From assembly GCF_025426255.1 (NCBI RefSeq), contig NZ_CP104861.1:2542001-2606000 (forward strand): a stretch of 64,000 nucleotides of DNA, written 5' to 3'. Within the stretch, counting starts at the first letter, position 1. Each line of letters opens with the position of its first letter. The position numbers and the translations under genes were made by a program. The notes under the pieces were generated by a model, which was not told the DNA's origin, made no database searches, and saw only the letters and a program-made list of their open reading frames with translations. The DNA comes from Pseudomonas fragi. GTDB lineage: Bacteria; Pseudomonadota; Gammaproteobacteria; Pseudomonadales; Pseudomonadaceae. This document shows, piece after piece, positions 57,320 to 64,000 of this stretch.

Positions 57320-58096
57320 ATGCACAGCGCTCGGCTCGAACGGATTTTGATCACTAACGACGACGGCATTGATGCCCCCGGCCTTGAAGCGCTAGAGGCA
57401 GTGGCACACGAGCTGGCGGATGAGGTCTGGGTAGTGGCACCGGACCATGACCAAAGCGGCATCTCCACGGCCATCAGCATTCACCACCCGTTGCACGTCA
57501 CCAAGCGCGGTGAACGGCGGTTTTCGGTTTCCGGGACGCCTGCCGACTGTGTCGCGATGGCGTTGCAGCAGTTGATGGACCAGCCGCCGCAGTTGTTGCT
57601 CTCAGGTATCAACAAAGGTGCCAATCTGGGGGTTGAAACGCTGTATTCCGGCACTGTAGGCGCGGCCATGACCGGCTTGTTGATGGGCGTTCCGTCCATT
57701 GCCTTGAGCCAGTATTTCACCCGTCGCAGCTCGGTACGTTGGGACACTGCCCGCACATTGGCCCCAGGGGTGATTCGTCAATTGCTGGGTAAAGGCTGGG
57801 AGCAATCGGCCTGCCTGAACATCAACTTTCCGGACGTACCGGCAGAAGAGGCCGGGCCAATACAAATCACCCGTCAGGGCGCCGGGCGCATGGAGGGAGT
57901 GGACGCCATCGAACGCACCGATTTTCGCGAGGCCAAGTACTACTGGCTGAGCATTACTCGGCACCAGCACCCGGAAGCGGCCGACACCGAAACCCAAGTC
58001 GTCACCCAGGGCGGCATCTCGGTCACCCCCCTGCAATTTGACCGCACCGCCATTGCCTTGCGCGAGCAACTGCGCGCGGCCACCCAAGTCACTTAG
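57320..58096 (+). CDS. surE: SurE-family 5'/3'-nucleotidase
   Basis: A 258-residue metal-dependent phosphatase. The N-terminus ILITNDDGIDAPGLEALEAV carries the metal-binding Asp pair, VVAPDHDQSGISTAISIHHP and FSVSGTPADCV follow, then LLLSGINKGANLGVETLYSG with the conserved Asn. SurE removes phosphate from nucleotides and exopolyphosphate. The usual Pseudomonas surE is in a surE-pcm-nlpD-rpoS cluster; this copy is not, so it may be a paralogue. It follows hemB and converges with a LysR gene with a four-base overlap. Confidence 0.85.
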   Translation: MHSARLERILITNDDGIDAPGLEALEAVAHELADEVWVVAPDHDQSGISTAISIHHPLHVTKRGERRFSVSGTPADCVAMALQQLMDQPPQLLLSGINKGANLGVETLYSGTVGAAMTGLLMGVPSIALSQYFTRRSSVRWDTARTLAPGVIRQLLGKGWEQSACLNINFPDVPAEEAGPIQITRQGAGRMEGVDAIERTDFREAKYYWLSITRHQHPEAADTETQVVTQGGISVTPLQFDRTAIALREQLRAATQVT

Positions 58097-59028
58097 GCCC
58101 AGTGTGCCGGGTCATCGACGATGGCCTGGTGTCCTTCCAGTACTTTGGGTATTTCCTGCTTCAAAAACTCGACCCAGGTTTTGACCTTGGCATCCAGAAA
58201 TCGCCGGGAAGGGTAGAGCGCGTAGATGCTTTTCTCATGCAGCCGATACTGCGGCAGCAAGCGCACCAAAGAACCACGCTGATAAGAACCTACCGCCACG
58301 TAGTCGGGTAGCAGGCACACCCCGAGCCCGGCCTCGGCCGCTTGCGCCATGGCTTCGGCCACGTTGACCTGAAATACGTTGCCGGGGCGGATCACTTGCT
58401 CGCCCTGATCATCGCGAAAGGTCCAGCTGTCGGTAAACAACGGGTCCACAAGATGCAGGCAGCGGTGCTCGTGCAGTTCGTTGGGGGTTTTCGGGATGCC
58501 CTGGCCCTTGAGGTACGACGGCGCGGCACTGATGACGCTGAAGATGCTGCCCAGTTGCTGGCCGACCAATTCCGAGTCCGGCAAGTTGGCAGACAGGGTA
58601 ATCACCACGTCATGGCCTTCTTCAAGCAGGTCTGGCTGGCGCTGCGAGAGGGTCAAGTCGACGTTGACCTGCGGGTAAAGCTCCGTGTAACGGGCCACCA
58701 GTGGTGCCAGCAACTGGATGCCCAGCCCGGTGGTGGACTGCACGCGTAAATGACCACGCGGGATCAGGTGCGCACCGGCAGCTTCGGCATTAGCGTCCTC
58801 GATTTCCCCAAGAATCATTCGGCAGCGCTCCAGATAGCGCGCTCCCACTTCGGTCAGCGCCAAACGTCGAGTACTGCGTTGCAGCAAGCGGGCTTGCAAT
58901 GAGGATTCCAGCTCAGACAACAACCGCGACGTCTGTGCGGTGGAATAACCCAGCGCCTGTGCCGCGGCGGTAAAGCTGCCGGTCTCGACCACGCGGACAA
59001 ACACCCGCATTGCCTGAAAAATATCCAT
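58093..59028 (-). CDS. LysR-family regulator
   Basis: A 311-residue regulator of the AaeR/CrgA-like group. The helix-turn-helix is AAAQALGYSTAQTSRLLSEL. The ATG at 59028 gives the standard MDIFQAMRVFVRVVETGSFT start. Its targets are not evident: it converges with surE and has modC on its other side in the same direction. Confidence 0.9.
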   Translation of the reverse strand: MDIFQAMRVFVRVVETGSFTAAAQALGYSTAQTSRLLSELESSLQARLLQRSTRRLALTEVGARYLERCRMILGEIEDANAEAAGAHLIPRGHLRVQSTTGLGIQLLAPLVARYTELYPQVNVDLTLSQRQPDLLEEGHDVVITLSANLPDSELVGQQLGSIFSVISAAPSYLKGQGIPKTPNELHEHRCLHLVDPLFTDSWTFRDDQGEQVIRPGNVFQVNVAEAMAQAAEAGLGVCLLPDYVAVGSYQRGSLVRLLPQYRLHEKSIYALYPSRRFLDAKVKTWVEFLKQEIPKVLEGHQAIVDDPAHWA

Positions 59029-59130
59029 CCTGATTATTACCTCACACGTAAGCGTGCTTTCTTGTGGCGGCAATAATTACACAGACCAGGCAGGCATGCC
59101 GTGTTGCAGTCGTTCTTTGCGGCCAATGCT

Positions 59131-60219
59131 TCAGGCGAGCACTGCCACCGCCTTGATCTGGGCCCAAAGTGCTTGCCCGGGGTACAGATGCAACTGGTCA
59201 CGTGAGAAGCGGGTGATTCGAGCCAACAGGGTGGTGCCGTCAGCATCCAGGCGCACCAGCACATGGGCCCGGTTATCGGCGGCAGTTTCGCTGACCACCG
59301 TCACCCGCAGGCAATTAAGAATGCTGCTGTGTTCGCCAGGCACCAGGCTCAGGCTGATGTCCCGGGCCTGGACCTTGACTCGCAGGGTCTGGCCAACAGC
59401 CAGCGATGCATGCGCGACCCGCAACTGCTGGGTGCTACCAGGCAGTTGCAACGTCAGAAGCTGATAGTGCAGGTTGTAATGGCAGACCTGCCCGCCAATC
59501 ACCACCCCAGCGTCATCGCCCCGTGCCAAAGGCAGGTCGAGCCTGGCCAGGGTTTCGCCGATAGGGCCGCTGGCAAGTGCCTTGCCTTCCCTGAGCAACA
59601 CAATATGGTCGGCGAGGCGCGCAACTTCATCCTGGGAGTGGCTGACGTAGAGCACCGGAATATCCAGCTCAGCGTGCAGACGTTCGAGATACGGCAGAAT
59701 TTCGCGTTTGCGCTGGTTGTCCAGCGCGGCCAGGGGTTCGTCCATCAGCAACAGTTTGGGACTGGTCAGCAATGCACGGGCGATACCGACCCGCTGACGT
59801 TCGCCGCCCGACAAGTTATTCGGTGCGCGCTCCAGCAGGTGGGTGATGCCCAGCAGCTCGGTGGCGTGGGCCAGATCAACCCGGCGCTCATGGCGCGCAA
59901 TACGCTTGAGCCCGAACTCCAGGTTGGCCCGTACCGAGAGGTGAGGAAACAGGCTCGCCTCTTGAAAGATGTAGCCCAGTGCGCGTTTGTGCACCGGGAC
60001 AAAGTGATCTCGCTGGCTGTCTTGCCAGACTTCATCGTTGATCTGCACATAGGCCTGGGTAGCGCGTTCAAGACCGGCAATGCAGCGTAGACAGGTGGTC
60101 TTGCCAGAGCCGGAATCACCGAAGAGCGCGGTCACCCCCTTGCCGGGCAGTTGCAAGTCCAGATCCAGGGAAAAACCTGGATAGCTGTGCTGCAGTCGAA
60201 GGTTGATCTGCGACGTCAT
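59131..60219 (-). CDS. modC: Molybdate ABC transporter ATP-binding protein ModC
   Basis: A 362-residue ATPase. Walker [10 protein letters not shown], signature [17 protein letters not shown] and Walker [13 protein letters not shown] are complete, and the C-terminal 70 residues form a Mop domain ([17 protein letters not shown] and [15 protein letters not shown]) that binds molybdate and regulates the transporter. It follows modB by two bases. Confidence 0.95.
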   Translation of the reverse strand: MTSQINLRLQHSYPGFSLDLDLQLPGKGVTALFGDSGSGKTTCLRCIAGLERATQAYVQINDEVWQDSQRDHFVPVHKRALGYIFQEASLFPHLSVRANLEFGLKRIARHERRVDLAHATELLGITHLLERAPNNLSGGERQRVGIARALLTSPKLLLMDEPLAALDNQRKREILPYLERLHAELDIPVLYVSHSQDEVARLADHIVLLREGKALASGPIGETLARLDLPLARGDDAGVVIGGQVCHYNLHYQLLTLQLPGSTQQLRVAHASLAVGQTLRVKVQARDISLSLVPGEHSSILNCLRVTVVSETAADNRAHVLVRLDADGTTLLARITRFSRDQLHLYPGQALWAQIKAVAVLA

Positions 60220-60221
60220 GT

Positions 60222-60902
60222 TCAGCTCCAGCTGGTTTGAGATTTGCGGCTCGAATACAGTGCCAGCAGCACCAGAAACGAAAACACTACCATCGCCCCG
60301 GCCAGCCAGTGCGCTTGAGCATATTCCAGTGCCTCGACGTGATCGTAAATCTGCACCGAGACCACGCGGGTTTTTTCCGGGATATTGCCGCCGATCATCA
60401 GCACCACCCCAAACTCACCGACTGTGTGGGCAAAGCCCAAAATCGCGGCCGTGATAAACCCGGGCCGGGCCAGCGGCAGGATCACGCTAAAAAAGGTGTC
60501 CCACGGGTTTGCCCGCAGTGTGGCAGCAACCTCAAGCAGTCTGGGGCCAATGGCCGTGAATGCGTTCTGCAAGGGCTGCACGACAAAGGGCATGGAGTAG
60601 ATCACCGAACCGATCACCAGCCCGGCAAAACTGAAGGTCAGCGTGCCAAGCCCGAGGAATTGGGTGAACTGGCCAACATAGCCATGCGGCCCCATTGTCA
60701 GCAGCAAATAGAAGCCGATAACCGTAGGTGGCAAGACCAGGGGCAGGGCCACGATTGCGCCGATGGGGCCGCGCAACCGCGACCGGGTATGCGCCAGCCA
60801 CAATGCAATGGGAGTGCCGACAATCAGCAAAATGACGGTAGTCAATGACGCCAGTTGCAGGGTCAGCCAAATCGCAGAAAAGTCAGCACTCGTGAGCGGC
60901 AT
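60222..60902 (-). CDS. modB: Molybdate ABC transporter permease ModB
   Basis: A 226-residue inner-membrane permease with five to six helices and the ABC permease loop [20 protein letters not shown] (the EAA motif). [20 protein letters not shown] starts as other ModB proteins do. It is directly joined to modA (no gap) and modC. Confidence 0.95.
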   Translation of the reverse strand: MPLTSADFSAIWLTLQLASLTTVILLIVGTPIALWLAHTRSRLRGPIGAIVALPLVLPPTVIGFYLLLTMGPHGYVGQFTQFLGLGTLTFSFAGLVIGSVIYSMPFVVQPLQNAFTAIGPRLLEVAATLRANPWDTFFSVILPLARPGFITAAILGFAHTVGEFGVVLMIGGNIPEKTRVVSVQIYDHVEALEYAQAHWLAGAMVVFSFLVLLALYSSRKSQTSWS

Positions 60903-61802
<900 letters not shown>

Positions 61803-61813
61803 TTAAATCCGGT

Positions 61814-62470
61814 TCACCCTGCCTGGCGCAGGGTGATATTGATTCGCTGCTCGCCCAGCAACGAATGGTGCCCTGGCTTGATCGGCAGCACGCCGTGATA
61901 GCGCAAGCGGTCAACGCCACCCCAGACCACAATGTCACCGTGGAACAGCGAAATACGCTGTGTCGTTGCGCTTCGTTGGAACCCGCCAAACTGAAAGGTC
62001 GCGGGCAGGCCCAGAGAAATTGACACGATGGGCGCCGTAAAGGAGCGCTCATTCTTGTCTTGGTGCAACGACATTTTGGCGCCTGGAGCGTAGGAATTGA
62101 TCAGGCAAGCATCAGGTACAAAACCATTGAACCCTGCCGCTTCGGCTGCCGTTCGCGCCAGTGTGAGAAAGGCTGCAGGCAGGGCTGGCCAGGGCTGGGC
62201 GCTTAACGGATCGACAGGGCTGTAACGATAACCGTCGCGGTCGCTAGCCCAGCCCAGATCGCCGCAACTGCTCAAGCGGGCGGACATGGTAAAGCCGCCA
62301 GGCGTCTGCATCTGCCGCAAGGGCGATTGGCGCAACACGCCATCAAGGGCCGCCAGCAGTTGGGTGAGTGCGGGCAAGGCGAAGCCGCGAAGCACATACG
62401 CCTGATCGCCGATGCGCTCGACCCGGGCGGGCTGCTGCAAATCCTGCTCGGCAAACAGATCCAGAGACAT
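61814..62470 (-). CDS. alkB: Fe(II)/2-oxoglutarate-dependent DNA repair dioxygenase AlkB
   Basis: A 218-residue enzyme that removes 1-methyladenine and 3-methylcytosine lesions. The iron ligands are His136 and Asp138 (MSLHQDKNE) and His192 (RYHGV), and 2-oxoglutarate is held by the Arg in RINITLR near residue 209. The substrate-lid region TMSARLSSCGDLGW matches E. coli AlkB. It starts five bases after a 55-residue ORF on the same strand, so is likely translated from a common message with it and the DUF1883 gene. Confidence 0.93.
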   Translation of the reverse strand: MSLDLFAEQDLQQPARVERIGDQAYVLRGFALPALTQLLAALDGVLRQSPLRQMQTPGGFTMSARLSSCGDLGWASDRDGYRYSPVDPLSAQPWPALPAAFLTLARTAAEAAGFNGFVPDACLINSYAPGAKMSLHQDKNERSFTAPIVSISLGLPATFQFGGFQRSATTQRISLFHGDIVVWGGVDRLRYHGVLPIKPGHHSLLGEQRINITLRQAG

Positions 62471-62475
62471 GGGGC

Positions 62476-62643
62476 TTAGAGCGCCTTGCTCGCCTTGATG
62501 TCGGTGATTACATCGTCTGCATCGTTGTGGAGCTTCTCAAGTGCTGCGCGAGCTTCTTCTTCCGAGCCTGACTGAAGCTGAGCAAACTCAAAACGGCGTT
62601 CGTCATTGAGCTTGTACTTGATCACGTACTTGGTAGTTTGCAC
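62476..62643 (-). CDS. Small acidic/basic protein of 55 residues, unknown function
   Basis: A short gene starting at a GTG with AGGAA six bases upstream. The product reads MQTTKYVIKYKLNDERRFEF, then AQLQSGSEEEARAALEKL and a tail rich in Asp and Lys ending KASKAL. The stretch has the look of an alpha-helical protein with a charged helix. It lies 19 bases after a DUF1883 gene and 5 bases before alkB, all on the same strand, which is evidence that it is a real gene in an operon. I know no family for it. Confidence 0.65.
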   Translation of the reverse strand: MQTTKYVIKYKLNDERRFEFAQLQSGSEEEARAALEKLHNDADDVITDIKASKAL

Positions 62644-62662
62644 TGTAATTCCTGCCTTGGGC

Positions 62663-62965
62663 TTAGCGGAGTTTGGAGCTGGAGCGACGTACGATTTTAA
62701 TGGTCGGCTGGAAGCTCGGCTTGCGGGTTACGCTGATGGCGCGGGTGGTGACGGTATCAATGGTGATATTCCAGAAACCGGTGCTCGGCGCAGTGATGCG
62801 AGCCGGGAAATCCTTGAAAGCACCGCCATGGTAGGAGTGACGGCCACCATTTTTGAAGCTGCGAAAGTGTGCATCGCTCATCAGGCGAATATTGCAGGGT
62901 TGGGAGCACTCGATGACGACAATATCGTCTTCGTTAAGGTGCTCGCGCTGGTGAATAAATTTCAT
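62663..62965 (-). CDS. DUF1883 family protein
   Basis: A 100-residue protein that begins MKFIHQREHLNEDDIVVIEC and then has SFKNGGRHSYHGGAFKDFPA, with STGFWNITIDTVTTRAISVT later, the DUF1883 signature. Function is unknown; related domains occur next to TIR-type proteins. GGAG is placed five bases before the ATG. It would be the first gene of a DUF1883-small protein-alkB operon. Confidence 0.85.
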   Translation of the reverse strand: MKFIHQREHLNEDDIVVIECSQPCNIRLMSDAHFRSFKNGGRHSYHGGAFKDFPARITAPSTGFWNITIDTVTTRAISVTRKPSFQPTIKIVRRSSSKLR

Positions 62966-63175
62966 GGGTGCTCCAAAAAGGTGGAATCTGCTGAAAAATC
63001 AGCACGATAGCATGTGCTCGAGCCCCGTCAGGGGGCTAAAGCCGAGTATTATGCCGTGATGCGGGTGAGTTTGACGTAAAACGTGGATAATCCGCCACTA
63101 TTGAGTATTTATTCACTATGACCCGGGAGAAATTCTGAGTTTCTGCGGTCGTAGGGTCTTTAACGGAGAATGTAT

Positions 63176-63526
63176 ATGAAGTGGGGCGTATTAGCGGCGA
63201 TGCTGGTTTTGGGTGGCTGTGCATCTGTCACAGACATAGAACAGACGCTGCCCACGCTGAATGTGATTTCGGGCAAGAAGCCGGACGCCTACGCACAATG
63301 CCTGGTGCAGCAGCTGTCCATCACGCGCAAGGCACCCCAGATCGAACCGCATAAAGAAGGGTTCCGGATCATTGTTCCGCAAAAGCTGACTTCCAATCCA
63401 ACGGCAGTCATCGATATTGAAGAGCGCTCCGGCGGCAGCAGTATCAAGGTCTACGAAAGCATGTCCAATGTGCCGGTGCGTCCGGGAGACATTCGCAAAG
63501 CGGCAACACACTGCATTTCCGGTTGA
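63176..63526 (+). CDS. Small lipoprotein of unknown function
   Basis: A 116-residue protein with lipobox LGGC near residue 14, then a short globular domain with two Cys (AQCLVQQL and ATHCIS) that could form a disulphide. GGAG lies seven bases before the ATG at 63176, so that start is preferred over one six bases upstream. Family not recognised. Confidence 0.65.
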   Translation: MKWGVLAAMLVLGGCASVTDIEQTLPTLNVISGKKPDAYAQCLVQQLSITRKAPQIEPHKEGFRIIVPQKLTSNPTAVIDIEERSGGSSIKVYESMSNVPVRPGDIRKAATHCISG

Positions 63527-63562
63527 TTGAAGCGCCGCTTCAGCTCATCCGTAACTGCCCCG

Positions 63563-63600
63563 AACCTGACGACTGCCTTGCGCCGCGTCAGGTTTTTTTT
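63563..63600 (+). terminator. Rho-independent terminator after the lipoprotein gene
   Basis: AACCTGACG (63563-63571) and CGTCAGGTT (63586-63594) pair perfectly over 14 bases and run into eight T. Confidence 0.88.
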
Positions 63601-63643
63601 CGCGACTTCATTGTAAACAGGCTAAAAGCAGTGTTGTGACCTT

Positions 63644-63695
63644 GTAGGAATTCTCCTACGCTCCATATGCTTATATTTTATAGGCCTAAGCATAT
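63644..63695. promoter_or_regulatory. Two inverted repeats upstream of the cytochrome c gene
   Basis: GTAGGA...TCCTAC (63644-63659) and ATATGCTTA...TAAGCATAT (63665-63695) are exact inverted arms in the promoter region of the next gene. They are candidate binding sites for a transcription factor; none is encoded nearby. Confidence 0.45.
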
Positions 63696-63714
63696 AACAA
63701 TAATGGAGCTGGTC

Positions 63715-64000
63715 ATGATTCCACTTAACCGAACGCTATTGAGCAGCGTAATGTTGCTTGTTTTCAGCAACGTTCAGGCGCAACCCAACATCTACTTGCA
63801 GGGCGGAGCCCAGCCGGGCGCAACCGCCTGCGTGGCTTGCCACGGTGCAGATGGCATGGGACTGGCGCCAGCCGGTTTTCCGCGATTAGCCGGTATTTCT
63901 GCCGATTACCTGAGCAAGCAGCTACATGATTTTCAAAGTGGCAAGCGGGTCAGCCCCGTGATGCAACCCTTGGCCAAGGCATTGACGGACCAGGAAATCA
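63715..64000 (+). CDS. Periplasmic c-type cytochrome (partial at right edge)
   Basis: The first 95 residues are in the window. A signal peptide (SSVMLLVFSNVQA) is followed by QGGAQPGATACVACHGADGM with the CxxCH heme-binding motif, then GLAPAGFPRLAGISADYLSK and a Met-containing VSPVMQPLAKAL that may supply the sixth ligand. A class I cytochrome c with its second half outside. TGGAG precedes the ATG. Confidence 0.85.
   Translation, partial: MIPLNRTLLSSVMLLVFSNVQAQPNIYLQGGAQPGATACVACHGADGMGLAPAGFPRLAGISADYLSKQLHDFQSGKRVSPVMQPLAKALTDQEI

Overview
The window is a chromosomal segment of a fluorescent-lineage Pseudomonas. Evidence: a calcium-binding alkaline protease/lipase secretion locus of the apr-lip type, an OprD porin, Pseudomonas-type REP hairpins (core tgtgggagcg...) in many gene gaps, and the C-terminus of hydroxyphenylpyruvate dioxygenase at the left edge. 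The apr-lip layout without large autotransporter genes is what I would expect of the P. fragi/P. lundensis side of the group, but the species cannot be fixed from sequence alone. I see no rRNA, tRNA, CRISPR array or intact insertion sequence.

Layout. 1-7.3 kb: end of hpd, a DUF1345 membrane protein, then a two-gene RND efflux pump divergent from an OmpR-type regulator and sensor kinase. 7.3-19.8 kb: two tandem EamA/RarD-like transporters, a glycerate-type module (MFS permease, CdaR-like regulator, glycerate kinase), phosphatidylserine synthase, two overlapping ArnT-like GT39 glycosyltransferases, and a SCO1/PCuA(C) copper pair. 19.8-26 kb: OprD with a tiny secreted leader ORF, a DUF1624-type acyltransferase, an MFS/SDR sugar-acid pair, RcnB and a hotdog thioesterase. 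26-34.3 kb: aprA-aprI-aprD-aprE-aprF-lipA, in which aprF has lost its central half in frame. 34-42 kb: a chemoreceptor, uppP, DUF1294, YjbR, LysR/azoR, an alpha/beta hydrolase and a YhhS-like MFS exporter. 42-47 kb: ybiT, a decayed integrase fragment in an AT-rich gap, and a LysR/DUF2798/Zn-alcohol dehydrogenase group. 47-56 kb: HdeA-like chaperone, two unknown proteins, YliI-type sugar dehydrogenase, ecotin, phosphoglucomutase, a DUF3857 transglutaminase-like protein, and an ArsR/MDR oxidoreductase pair. 56-64 kb: a zinc-type hemB, a SurE paralogue, LysR, modABC with a clear ModE box, a DUF1883/small protein/alkB operon, a lipoprotein, and the start of a cytochrome c.

How the genes work together. 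AprD and AprE should form the inner-membrane part of a type I exporter for AprA and LipA, both of which carry glycine-rich RTX repeats and the hydrophobic C-terminal tail used as export signal; AprI protects the periplasm. The outer-membrane part, AprF, is only about 200 residues because roughly the first half of the mature protein is missing, so secretion may be lost or may rely on another TolC-like protein. This is the most notable anomaly in the window. Other points worth a second look are candidate operators (TGTGAA direct repeats at the pump, a ModE box, an ArsR-type shared motif, a LysR dyad at azoR, a 14-bp palindrome upstream of the thioesterase), two copies of a ~145-bp palindromic element, an E. 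coli-type zinc HemB, and a 55-residue ORF between DUF1883 and alkB.
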